A stretch of 64,000 nt of DNA from Bradyrhizobium sp. in8p8 (GTDB lineage: Bacteria; Pseudomonadota; Alphaproteobacteria; Rhizobiales; Xanthobacteraceae). Location: the NCBI RefSeq assembly GCF_000426845.1, contig NZ_AUGD01000018.1, forward strand, positions 43,357-107,356, in the 5' to 3' direction. Position 1 is the stretch's first letter. Each line of letters opens with the position of its first letter. A model generated the notes under the pieces. The model was given only the letters and a program-made list of their open reading frames with translations. It did no database searches and was not told the DNA's origin. A program made the position numbers and the translations under genes. Below, piece by piece: positions 1 through 8,451 of this stretch.

Positions 1-72
1 GTCACGGGGCTCGCGGATGGCTTTGAGGCGGTCGATCCCTGGGGCACGCGGGTCCGGTTGCTCAGGACGTGA
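1..72 (+). CDS. C-terminal end of a VOC/glyoxalase-like protein (partial)
   Basis: Frame 1 is open from the window edge and ends in TGA. The last 23 residues contain GFEAVDPWGTRVRLLR, which resembles the closing strand of vicinal-oxygen-chelate (glyoxalase/bleomycin resistance) proteins, where a DPxGxxxxL motif is usual. The gene starts outside the window. Its end overlaps the convergent diguanylate cyclase gene by 11 bases. The fragment is short, so the family call is tentative. Confidence 0.35.
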   Translation, partial: VTGLADGFEAVDPWGTRVRLLRT

Positions 73-1222
73 CAAGTGCGGCCGTTTCAGCTTGCCGCAC
101 GTTTGAGGCGGTTTCCTCTTCGGACCAATTCCATCGTCCGCCGCCGGCGCGCTTGGCCGTGTAAAGGGCACGATCGACCTGCTCCAGAAGCTGAGAGGTT
201 TTGCCTGCGGCCGCCGTCCCGGTGCTGACCAGGATGCCGGCGCTTGCGCCGATGCGGACTGGAATATCTGTCAGCAGGAACGGCATCGATAGGTCGCGGA
301 TGGCTTGGCGCGCCAGTGCGAGCGCTTCGTCGCGGCCGCCAGCCCCTGCGGCAACGGGCTTCAGCATCATGAACTCGTCTCCGCCGAACCGTGCCGCGAG
401 GCCGCCTTCTCCGACGCACGACGACAATCGCTCCGCCACCTGGCGGAGCAGATCGTCGCCGGCGTGATGACCATGACGGTCGTTGACCGGTTTGAAGCCG
501 TCGAGATCGATGGCGATGATGGCGAAGTCGCCCTGTGTCTCCGCCAACGCCTGGAGAAACGCGGCGCGGTTCGGCAGGCCGGTGAGGAAGTCGTGGGTCG
601 CCTGCCGGGCCAAACGATGCTTGGCCTCCAGTCGTTCGACGAAGGCGGCGCTGAGATGCTTTGAGGCCTCCCGCAAGGTCAGCCAGAAGAACACCAGCAT
701 GACTGCGCCGAGCTTGTAGGCGAGCTCGGGGCGGAGCAGGCCGGCCAAGATGGTCGGCGTCAGCAGGACCGCCGCGGTGGTGAGGATGATCCAGGGACGG
801 ATCGCAGCTCGCGAGACCATACCGACGCAGAAGGACATCGAGAGCCCGAACGCGATCCAGGCGCCGGGCGCGTCGTCGAGCTGGAGCGCCCGATACGACA
901 GCATGCCGAGCGAGAGGCCGAAGGCAGATGCGCCCGCACCGTAAAGCCGCTCCCAGCGGATCACGTCGGCATCGGTGAATTGCGCGGCGCGCGACTTGTA
1001 GCGGAACAGCGAGATGATGCGGGCTGTGGCCGTGATGAATATGAAGATCGAGATCACGGCGTAGCCGGTGTCCCCGCTCATGACGGCCAACGCCACGGCC
1101 CCCGTCACCGAAGTCACGCCGATCGCGAACACCTGCGGCAACGACGTGTACAGGAGGTCGACGAGCTCGCGCCTGATGCGCGGATCGGGATGCAGGAACC
1201 TGGACAGCATTGTCAGCGGCAT
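62..1222 (-). CDS. Membrane-anchored diguanylate cyclase (GGDEF)
   Basis: Makes cyclic di-GMP from two GTP. The N-terminal ~190 residues hold about five hydrophobic segments, with no recognised named sensor. The catalytic domain begins near DFLTGLPNR (about residue 211), and an intact GGDEF motif lies at about 280-284 within ARFGGDEF. The RxxD inhibitory site expected five residues before GGDEF is replaced by GEGG, so product feedback inhibition is not predicted. There is no EAL domain. An internal Met (MPLTMLSRF) is taken as the start because the 18 residues before it look non-coding. The signal sensed is unknown. Confidence 0.88.
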   Translation of the reverse strand: MPLTMLSRFLHPDPRIRRELVDLLYTSLPQVFAIGVTSVTGAVALAVMSGDTGYAVISIFIFITATARIISLFRYKSRAAQFTDADVIRWERLYGAGASAFGLSLGMLSYRALQLDDAPGAWIAFGLSMSFCVGMVSRAAIRPWIILTTAAVLLTPTILAGLLRPELAYKLGAVMLVFFWLTLREASKHLSAAFVERLEAKHRLARQATHDFLTGLPNRAAFLQALAETQGDFAIIAIDLDGFKPVNDRHGHHAGDDLLRQVAERLSSCVGEGGLAARFGGDEFMMLKPVAAGAGGRDEALALARQAIRDLSMPFLLTDIPVRIGASAGILVSTGTAAAGKTSQLLEQVDRALYTAKRAGGGRWNWSEEETASNVRQAETAALVTS

Positions 1223-1400
1223 GCCGGCACCATCACTGCATCTTCCTAACAAGGGGTTGGATGCGAGGCGCGGCACGACGGCTCGATGTGCAACGTCCTT
1301 AAGAAGTGGTCAACGCGGAATGCTTGCTGGCGGATTTTCGGCGTGTTAGCAGCGGCTAATGGCGCCGTGCGCGCCTCGATGCGTGGGAATATTGCCTGCC

Positions 1401-2276
1401 ATGTCCGATTTTCGCGGTGTCTTCCCCTACCTCGTTTCGCCTCTCGATGCCGACGGCACGGTGCGTACCGAAGTCCTCGGCAGGCTCTGCGACGATCTGG
1501 TCGGCGCCGGCGTTCACGGCCTGACGCCGCTTGGTTCGACCGGCGAGTTTGCCTATCTCAATGCCGCGCAACGCACCGCAATCGTGCAGACCACGATCGA
1601 GGCCGCGCAGGGCCGCGTGCCGGTGATCGCAGGCGTTGCCTCCACCTCGACGGCAGACGCGGTCGCGCAAGCCAAGGCCTACCAGACGCTCGGTGCCGAC
1701 GGCATCCTGGCGATCCTGGAAGCGTATTTTCCGCTTCCCGATGCCCAGGTCGAGTCCTATTTCCGCGCCATTGCGGATGCCGTGGACATCCCCGTCGTCA
1801 TCTACACCAACCCGCAATTCCAGCGCTCCGACCTGACGCTCGACGTCATCGCGCGGCTCGCCGAGCATCCGCGCATCGGCTATATCAAGGACGCCTCGAC
1901 CAACACCGGCCGGCTGCTCTCGATCATGAACCGCTGCGGCGATTCTTTGCGCGTGTTTTCGGCCTCGGCTCATATTCCCGCCGCAGTGATGCTGATCGGC
2001 GGCCGCGGCTGGATGGCGGGGCCCGCCTGCATCATCCCGCGTCAGAGCGTTGCGCTCTACGAGCTCTGCAAGGCTGGCCGCTGGGACGAGGCCATGGCAT
2101 TGCAGCGCGGTCTGTGGCGCATCAACGAAGCCTTCGCGCGTTTCAATCTGGCCGCCTGCATCAAGGCCGGCCTTTCGGTCCAGGGCTACGACGTCGGCGA
2201 TCCCGTCCCGCCGCAGGTACCGCTGACGGCCGACGCACGCAAGATCGTGGAGGCGGCGTTGCGCGAGCTGGCCTAG
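1401..2276 (+). CDS. Dihydrodipicolinate synthase/N-acetylneuraminate lyase family aldolase
   Basis: A 291-residue TIM-barrel class I aldolase of the DapA/NanA family. The pyruvate carboxylate-binding motif GSTGE is at about 45-49, the catalytic Tyr135 lies in IYTNP and the Schiff-base Lys163 in YIKDAST. The family condenses or cleaves 2-keto acids with pyruvate. No lysine-biosynthesis neighbour is present, so a catabolic role (keto-sugar acid or hydroxyproline-type) is as likely as true DapA. The start at MSDFRG fits the family N-terminus. The gene stands alone, divergent from the diguanylate cyclase. Confidence 0.8.
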   Translation: MSDFRGVFPYLVSPLDADGTVRTEVLGRLCDDLVGAGVHGLTPLGSTGEFAYLNAAQRTAIVQTTIEAAQGRVPVIAGVASTSTADAVAQAKAYQTLGADGILAILEAYFPLPDAQVESYFRAIADAVDIPVVIYTNPQFQRSDLTLDVIARLAEHPRIGYIKDASTNTGRLLSIMNRCGDSLRVFSASAHIPAAVMLIGGRGWMAGPACIIPRQSVALYELCKAGRWDEAMALQRGLWRINEAFARFNLAACIKAGLSVQGYDVGDPVPPQVPLTADARKIVEAALRELA

Positions 2277-2442
2277 CTGGTTGGCACGCGGCAATTTGCC
2301 CCGGCACCCCTGTCGGACGCAAAATGGCCCTTACCTGAGTGAGAAACTTCCGTTCGTCTACGACGTTGCTGCGTGAGCGAGTTCTATCGCCCCATGCATG
2401 TGCCTCAAGCGTCGTATTCAGCACAAGAGACGGTGATCCCTA

Positions 2443-3549
2443 ATGAATCGTCGCTATGCGATCGCCGCGGCAGTCTTCGCCGCCCTGCTGCTCGCCGTCA
2501 CGAGCTCGAAGATCCTGCATGTCCCGATCTCGTATGTCCCATGGGCGGCTCCAACCGCGCGCGCCGTCGAGCAACGCGGGCCGCTATCCGATGGCGAAAA
2601 GGCTACCATCGATATCTTCGAGCGCGTGTCGCCCTCGGTCGTCCAGGTTGCGGTCCGGTCGGCGGCCAATCCTCTCATGGGCGAGGAAGGGCAGAGCGGC
2701 GCCGGCGCTTCCGGCACGGGGTTCGTCTGGGACCGGGACGGGCACCTCGTGACGAACAACCACGTCGTGGCCAATAGCAACGAGATTGCGGTGCGCTTCG
2801 CGTCGGGAGAGGTGGCCGAGGTCGACCTGGTCGGCAGGGCGCCCAACTACGATCTCGCGGTGCTGCGGATCCGCAGCGTCCGCCAGCTTCCGGCTCCGAT
2901 TGCACTCGGCAGTTCGAACGACCTGAAGGTTGGGCAGTCGGCCTTCGCGATCGGCAATCCCTTTGGGCTGGATCAGTCGATGACCAGCGGCATCATCAGT
3001 GCGCTCAAGCGCAGGCTTCCGACCCATGGCGGTCGGGAGATCGCCAACGTCATCCAGACCGATGCTGCGATCAATCCGGGCAATTCTGGCGGGCCATTGC
3101 TGGATTCTGCCGGCCGGCTGATCGGCGTGACCACCGCGATCATCTCGCCCTCCGGTTCGAACGCCGGCATCGGGTTCGCGGTCCCGGTTGACGTCGTGAA
3201 CCGGATTGTCCCCGAACTGATCCGCAACGGCCGGGTGCCGACTCCCGGCATCGGCATCGTGGCCGCCGGCGAGGATGTTTCGACCCGGCTTGGTGTCGAG
3301 GGGGTGATCGTGGTGCGGACGGCCCCCGGAAGTCCTGCCGAGCGGGCGGGCATTCGCGGCGTCAACTTTTCGACTGGAGCGGTCGGAGACGTCATTACCG
3401 CCGTCGAAGGCAAGCCGGTGCGGCGCCTCGCCGATCTGACCGATGCGCTGGAGCAGGCCGGGGCCGGGAAGACCGTCCGCCTCACCCTCAAGCGGGGCTC
3501 CGACACCCGCGACGTGAATGTGGGCATCATCGACATCGAGCGTTCCTGA
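2443..3549 (+). CDS. HtrA/Do-type periplasmic serine protease with one PDZ domain
   Basis: A 368-residue trypsin-fold protease. A hydrophobic signal or anchor segment spans about residues 5-20. The triad is His107 (TNNHVV), Asp137 (YDLAVL) and Ser215 (GNSGGP), all intact. One PDZ domain follows at about 265-365. A single PDZ and this length match DegS/HhoB-like members rather than two-PDZ DegP. The expected role is envelope protein quality control or regulated proteolysis. The gene is monocistronic with about 120 bases before the next gene. Substrates cannot be told from sequence. Confidence 0.88.
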   Translation: MNRRYAIAAAVFAALLLAVTSSKILHVPISYVPWAAPTARAVEQRGPLSDGEKATIDIFERVSPSVVQVAVRSAANPLMGEEGQSGAGASGTGFVWDRDGHLVTNNHVVANSNEIAVRFASGEVAEVDLVGRAPNYDLAVLRIRSVRQLPAPIALGSSNDLKVGQSAFAIGNPFGLDQSMTSGIISALKRRLPTHGGREIANVIQTDAAINPGNSGGPLLDSAGRLIGVTTAIISPSGSNAGIGFAVPVDVVNRIVPELIRNGRVPTPGIGIVAAGEDVSTRLGVEGVIVVRTAPGSPAERAGIRGVNFSTGAVGDVITAVEGKPVRRLADLTDALEQAGAGKTVRLTLKRGSDTRDVNVGIIDIERS

Positions 3550-3673
3550 CGGGGCGATCTGCGTGGCCTAGGGGCGTGGCACGCAGTGCAGATGTGCCGC
3601 GGCTCGGTTGTCTGGCCCGTAAAATCGGCTAAAACCGCCGCGGTCGTTTTCCGGATTTCGAGGACAGAACGGA

Positions 3674-5998
3674 ATGAACATTCTTCCCGGCAATTTGCGT
3701 TTCGGGGCGGGGCAGCCCGTCAAGCGTTTGGAAGATCAGCGGCTGCTCACCGGGAAGGGGCAATTCATCGACGACAAGCCGGAGGACGGCGCGCTGTGGT
3801 TGCACGTGCTGCGCTCGCCGCACGCCCACGCGAAGATCGTCTCGATCGACACCAGCGCCGCGGCATCGATGCCCGGCGTCACCGCAATCTACACCGGGGC
3901 CGACCTGGTCAAGGACGACATCGGTACCATCCCGACGCTGAACATCTTCAAGCGCCCGGACGGCAAGCCGATGACGGTGCCGCCGCGCCGGCTGCTCGCC
4001 CATGAGGTCGTGCGCTATGCTGGCGAGGCTGTGGCCGCCGTGGTGGCGTCGTCGCGCGTGGAGGCGCAGAGCGCGGCCGAGGCGATCGTGGTCGAGTACG
4101 ACGTGCAGCCCGCGGTGGTCGATCCCGTCGAAGCGGTCAAGCCCGGCGCGCCCGTGGTGTGGCCGGAGGCGCCCGACAACATCGTCGGCGCCATGAGCTA
4201 TGGCGATGCCGCCAAGGTCGACGAGGCCTTCGCCAAGGCGGCGCACACGGTCGAGCTCGACATCGTCAGCCAGCGCCTCGTTCCCTCCGCGATGGAGCCG
4301 CGCTCGACGATCGCAGAGATCGACAAGAAGACCGGACGCCTCCTCCTGCACGTGCAGTCCCAGACGCCGGCCTCGACCCGGGACGTGCTGGCGGAAGCCG
4401 TGCTCAAACGCCCGAAGGACAGCGTACGCGTGCTCGTCGGAGACATCGGCGGCGGCTTCGGCCAGAAGACCAACCTTTATCCCGAGGACGGCATCGTCGC
4501 CTATGCCGCGACCAAGCTGAACAAGAAGATCCGCTGGCGCGGCGACCGCACCGACGAGTTCGTCGGCGGCACCCACGGCCGCGATCTCACCTCGACCGCG
4601 TCCTTCGCGCTGGATGAAAAAGGCAAGGTGCTGGCCTATCGCGTCAAGTCGATCGGATGCACCGGCGCCTATTCTTCCGGAGCGGCCAACATCATCCCGC
4701 TCGTGCTCGGGCCCTTCGTGCAGACCGGCGTCTACGATCTGCCGCTGGTGCATTTCGAGGTCAAGTCGGTGATGACCCATACCGCGCCGGTCGGTGCCTA
4801 TCGCGGCGCCGGCCGCCCCGAGGCGGTGTTCATCGTGGAGCGCCTGTTCGACGCTGCCGCGCGAAAGATCGGCATGGACCCGCGTGCGATCCGCAAGGCC
4901 AATTACATCAAGCCGGCACAGCTGCCCTACACCAATGCCGCCGGCCAGGTCTACGATTCCGGCGCCTTCGCCCACATGCTCGACCGCGCCGTGAAGCTCG
5001 CCGACTGGGACGGCTTTGCCGCGCGCAAGAAGGCGGCGAAAAAGAAGGGCCTGCTCTACGGTCGCGGCCTGACTTCCTATATCGAGTGGACCGGCGGCCG
5101 CGCGCACACCGAGAAGGTCAGCCTGCACGCGACCTCGCAAGGGCGCGTCGTGCTGCATTCCGGCACCATGGCAATGGGGCAGGGCCTGCAGACCACCTAC
5201 ACCCAGATGATCTCCGATACACTCGGCATCCCCATGGATAAGATCGACGTCGTCCAGGGCGACACCGATTTGGCCATGGGCTTCGGCAGCGTCGGCTCGC
5301 GTTCGCTGTTCGTCGGCGGCACGGCCGTCGCGGTCTCCTCGAACGACTTGGTCCAGAAGGCGCGCGAGAAGGCGGCGAACGTGCTCGAGACCTCGGTCGA
5401 GGACATCGAATATCAGGGCGGCATGCTCACCGTGGTCGGCACCGACCGCCGCATCAGCCTGTTCGATCTCGCCGAGAAGGAAAGCGGCGCAAAGCTCAGT
5501 GTCGATTCCGAAGGCGAGGTCGACGGTCCGAGCTGGCCGAACGGCACGCACATCTGCGAGGTCGAGATCGATCCCGAGACCGGTGTCTCCCGCGTCGTTC
5601 GCTACACCACCGTCGACGATGTCGGCGTCGCCGTGAATCCGATGCTGGTCACCGGCCAGATCCACGGCGGCGTGGCGCAGGGCATCGGCCAGGCCCTGTA
5701 TGAGGGCGTGTCTTACGATGCCGACGGCCAGCTCCTCACCGCGAGCTACCAGGATTACTGTATCCCGCGCGCCGACGACATCCCGCCGATCGTGGTGACG
5801 CTGGATGATTCCGCACCATGCCGCACCAATCCACTCGGCGCCAAAGGCTGCGGCGAATCCGGCGCCATCGGCGGCCCGCCTTGCGTCACCAACGGTGTGA
5901 TGGACGCGCTCGCCGAGCTCGGCATCACCCAGCTCAACACGCCCCTGACGCCGCAGAAGGTCTGGCAGGCGATCCGGGACGCAAAGGCGGCGGGTTAA
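3674..5998 (+). CDS. Molybdopterin-binding large subunit, xanthine dehydrogenase/CO dehydrogenase family (CoxL form II-like)
   Basis: A 774-residue molybdenum hydroxylase large subunit. It starts with the family signature of a ferredoxin-like N-terminal domain (GAGQPVKRLEDQRLLTGKG). GGGFGQK near residue 258 and AYRGAGRPE near 375 contact the molybdopterin cofactor. KGCGESG near 728 carries the catalytic Glu. The AYRGAGR loop marks form II enzymes; true CO dehydrogenases have AYRCSFR. The family normally works with a 2Fe-2S small subunit and an FAD medium subunit, but neither gene is adjacent. It may pair with subunits encoded elsewhere. Substrate unknown, possibly an aldehyde or N-heterocycle. 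Confidence 0.87.
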   Translation: MNILPGNLRFGAGQPVKRLEDQRLLTGKGQFIDDKPEDGALWLHVLRSPHAHAKIVSIDTSAAASMPGVTAIYTGADLVKDDIGTIPTLNIFKRPDGKPMTVPPRRLLAHEVVRYAGEAVAAVVASSRVEAQSAAEAIVVEYDVQPAVVDPVEAVKPGAPVVWPEAPDNIVGAMSYGDAAKVDEAFAKAAHTVELDIVSQRLVPSAMEPRSTIAEIDKKTGRLLLHVQSQTPASTRDVLAEAVLKRPKDSVRVLVGDIGGGFGQKTNLYPEDGIVAYAATKLNKKIRWRGDRTDEFVGGTHGRDLTSTASFALDEKGKVLAYRVKSIGCTGAYSSGAANIIPLVLGPFVQTGVYDLPLVHFEVKSVMTHTAPVGAYRGAGRPEAVFIVERLFDAAARKIGMDPRAIRKANYIKPAQLPYTNAAGQVYDSGAFAHMLDRAVKLADWDGFAARKKAAKKKGLLYGRGLTSYIEWTGGRAHTEKVSLHATSQGRVVLHSGTMAMGQGLQTTYTQMISDTLGIPMDKIDVVQGDTDLAMGFGSVGSRSLFVGGTAVAVSSNDLVQKAREKAANVLETSVEDIEYQGGMLTVVGTDRRISLFDLAEKESGAKLSVDSEGEVDGPSWPNGTHICEVEIDPETGVSRVVRYTTVDDVGVAVNPMLVTGQIHGGVAQGIGQALYEGVSYDADGQLLTASYQDYCIPRADDIPPIVVTLDDSAPCRTNPLGAKGCGESGAIGGPPCVTNGVMDALAELGITQLNTPLTPQKVWQAIRDAKAAG

Positions 5999-6017
5999 CT
6001 CTCCTCGTCGTTCCGAT

Positions 6018-6068
6018 CTCCGCCGTCGTCCCGGATCGGCGCTCCGCTTATCCGGGACGACGGCGGAG
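6018..6068. terminator. Perfect 19-bp inverted repeat between convergent genes
   Basis: Arms at 6018-6036 and 6050-6068 are exactly complementary (CTCCGCCGTCGTCCCGGAT and its reverse complement), with a 13-base loop. The repeat sits in the 88-base gap between the ends of two converging genes. It could act as a bidirectional terminator or transcript-end stabiliser. There is no U run, so it may instead be a REP-type element. Confidence 0.6.
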
Positions 6069-6086
6069 GGTGGAGCGCCAGCCCGG

Positions 6087-7283
6087 CTAAATCCCCAGCA
6101 TCATCTTCGCAATGATGTCGCGCTGGATCTCCGACGTGCCGCCGAAGATCGTGTAGGCGCGGCCGTTGAGATATTCCGGCATCACGGTCAGCATCTCCTC
6201 AGGCGTCGCCGGCTCGTGATTGAGCTTGTAGAGCGGGCGCATCGGTTCGACGGCGAGGGCGTCATGGCCAATCACGTCGGCGCCCAGCCGCGTCACGGCC
6301 TGGCGGATCTCGCTGTTGCGCAATTTCAGGATCGACGACACCGCGCCCGGATTTTGTCCGGTCTGGAGCGCCGAAAGCACCCTAAGCTCGGTCATCTCCA
6401 GCGCGTCGATATCGACTTCGACCTCGGAGATACGTGTTGCGATATCGGGGCTATCGATGGCCCGGCCCGTGAGGTCCGACTCGGCGAGATCCGCGATCGC
6501 CCTCAGCCCCTCGCGCAGCTTGGCCGAGGCGATGCCGGCGCCGCGTTCGAACTCGAGCAAATATTTGCCGTAGGTCCACCCCTTGCCTTCCTCGCCGACG
6601 CGGTTGGCGACCGGCACGCGCACGTCGTCGAAGAACACCTGATTGACCTCGTGGTCGCCGCCGATGGTCAGGATCGGGCGGGTGGTGATGCCCGGCGTCT
6701 TCATGTCGATCAGGATGAAGCTGATGCCATCCTGCTGCCGCGGCCCGTCGCTGGTGCGCACCAGCGCGAACATGCGGTTGGCGTGATGGGCGTGCGTGGT
6801 CCAGATCTTGGTGCCGTTGATGATGTAATCATCACCATCGCGCACCGCGCGCGTCTTCAACGAAGAGAGATCGGAGCCGGAGCCCGGCTCGGAATAGCCC
6901 TGGCACCAATAGTCCTCGCCGGAGAGAATCCGCGGCAGGTAGAAGTTCTTCTGTTCAGGGCTGCCGAAGCCGATGATGACGGGCCCGACCATCTTCACGC
7001 CCATCACGTTGACGTTGGGTACGCCCGCGCGTGCACATTCCGTCTCGAAGATCCAGCGCTGCGCCGGCGTCCAGTCGGGTCCGCCATGTTCCACCGGCCA
7101 GCCCGGTGCGCCCCAGCCCTGCTTGTGCAGCGCGCGCTGCCAGGCCATGCCGACGTCGGGATCGGAGAACACCGACGGCGTCAGCGCGGTCGCGCGCTTC
7201 ATCTCGTCGGTGAGGTTCTTCGCAATGAAGTTGCGCACCTCGTCCTGGAAGGCACGCTCTTCGGCATTGAACGACAGATCCAT
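6087..7283 (-). CDS. Acyl-CoA dehydrogenase (third gene of acyl-CoA operon)
   Basis: A 398-residue flavoprotein of the acyl-CoA dehydrogenase family, which introduces an alpha,beta double bond into acyl-CoA and passes electrons to ETF. The flavin-binding stretch WCQGYSEPGSGSDLSSL is near residue 130, and the C-terminal FGGTSEIQRDIIA motif is intact. At the position where short-chain enzymes carry the catalytic Glu (YEGT) this protein has FGGT, so any base must lie elsewhere. It follows a second, dissimilar acyl-CoA dehydrogenase by 15 bases, an arrangement seen in heteromeric steroid-side-chain enzymes. Substrate unknown. Confidence 0.88.
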   Translation of the reverse strand: MDLSFNAEERAFQDEVRNFIAKNLTDEMKRATALTPSVFSDPDVGMAWQRALHKQGWGAPGWPVEHGGPDWTPAQRWIFETECARAGVPNVNVMGVKMVGPVIIGFGSPEQKNFYLPRILSGEDYWCQGYSEPGSGSDLSSLKTRAVRDGDDYIINGTKIWTTHAHHANRMFALVRTSDGPRQQDGISFILIDMKTPGITTRPILTIGGDHEVNQVFFDDVRVPVANRVGEEGKGWTYGKYLLEFERGAGIASAKLREGLRAIADLAESDLTGRAIDSPDIATRISEVEVDIDALEMTELRVLSALQTGQNPGAVSSILKLRNSEIRQAVTRLGADVIGHDALAVEPMRPLYKLNHEPATPEEMLTVMPEYLNGRAYTIFGGTSEIQRDIIAKMMLGI

Positions 7284-7298
7284 GATGCGCTCCTCCTG

Positions 7299-8447
7299 TC
7301 AGGCCGAGGCGGCCCGGCGGCTCAGCTCGGCGTGGCGGCCATAATGATGCGCGCTGCCGCCGAACAGCGTGTCGAAGGCGACGAGCCGCTTGAAATAGGC
7401 GCCGACCTCGAGTTCCTCGGTGACGCCCATGCCGCCATGCAGCTGGATCGACTGTTCGCCGACGAAGCGCGCGCATCTGCCGATCTTCGCCTTCGCCCCC
7501 GAGGCGGCCCGCGCGCGCTCGACCGGCGGGCTGTCGGCCTTCAACGCAGCCCGCAGCGCCATCGAGCGGGATTCATCGACCTGCATCGCCATGTCGGCCA
7601 GACGGTGGCGGATCACCTGGTTGGCGGACAGCGTCCGGCCGAACTGCTTGCGGATCTTGGTGTATTCGAGCGTCGTGTCGAGCAACGTCTGCATGATGCC
7701 GACGGCCTCCGCGCCGAGCGCGGCCATAGCGCGGTCGACCGCCCATTCGATCGCGGGCAGCGAGTCGCTGCCGTCTCCAAGCAAGGCGTCCTGGGGCAGA
7801 TTGACGTCAGACAGCTCGATATTGCAGGCGCGCCCCCCGCCGAGGCGCGCATAGTCGGAGATCGCAAGGCCCGGCGCCGTTGCCGGGACGGCGAACAGGC
7901 CGATTCGCCCCGAAGGGCCGTGATGGTCGTGCATCAGTGCGGAGACGATGATCTCGTCGGCGGCGTGGCCATCAAGCACGGCGATCTTGCTGCCGGCGAG
8001 GCGCCAGCCCTGCGCCGTCTTGTTGGCACTGGTCGCGACCTTGGCAAGATCGAACCGGGCTGCGCGCTCGGAATGGGCAAGGGCGAGCTTCAGCGACCCG
8101 TCCGCAACCTTGGGCAGGCTCGCCTGCTTCTGCTCCGTGGTGCCGCATCTGTCGATCAGCGCGGCTCCCAGCACGACCGTTGCGACATAGGGCTCGGATA
8201 CCAGGCCGCGGCCGAAGGCTTCCATCAGGATGCCGACATCGACCGCGCCGCCGCCGAGCCCGCCAAACTCTTCGGGCAACGGCAGCGCCAGCCAGCCGAG
8301 CTCGGCGAACTGCTTCCAGACGGCAGGACTGAAGCCGAGCGGGTCGTTCGCCATCTTGCGGCGGTGAGCGGCATCGTAGCTCTCGGCCACGAAGCGTTCC
8401 GCGCTTTCTCGCAGCAGCTTTTGTTCGTCGCTGAGATTGAGGTCCAT
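7299..8447 (-). CDS. Acyl-CoA dehydrogenase (second gene of acyl-CoA operon)
   Basis: A 382-residue acyl-CoA dehydrogenase family member with the N-terminal helical domain (MDLNLSDEQKLLRESAERFV) and C-terminal helices (QLHGGMGVTEELEVGAYFKRL). The end reads LFGGSAHHYGRH in place of the usual YEGTSEIQR, so both the catalytic Glu site and a flavin-contact motif are altered. It lies four bases after the crotonase gene and 15 bases before the other dehydrogenase. The pair may form one mixed enzyme in which this subunit is degenerate. Substrate unknown. Confidence 0.85.
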   Translation of the reverse strand: MDLNLSDEQKLLRESAERFVAESYDAAHRRKMANDPLGFSPAVWKQFAELGWLALPLPEEFGGLGGGAVDVGILMEAFGRGLVSEPYVATVVLGAALIDRCGTTEQKQASLPKVADGSLKLALAHSERAARFDLAKVATSANKTAQGWRLAGSKIAVLDGHAADEIIVSALMHDHHGPSGRIGLFAVPATAPGLAISDYARLGGGRACNIELSDVNLPQDALLGDGSDSLPAIEWAVDRAMAALGAEAVGIMQTLLDTTLEYTKIRKQFGRTLSANQVIRHRLADMAMQVDESRSMALRAALKADSPPVERARAASGAKAKIGRCARFVGEQSIQLHGGMGVTEELEVGAYFKRLVAFDTLFGGSAHHYGRHAELSRRAASA

Positions 8448-8451
8448 ATCG

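Noticed and set aside
1401..2276. Assignment as dapA
   Set aside because: The family motifs fit several aldolases and the context has no lysine pathway gene, so no gene symbol was given.
3629..5665. 678-residue open frame on the minus strand opposite the molybdenum hydroxylase
   Set aside because: It is composition-driven antisense reading of a GC-rich gene; it contains no recognisable motif, whereas the plus-strand gene has intact family signatures.
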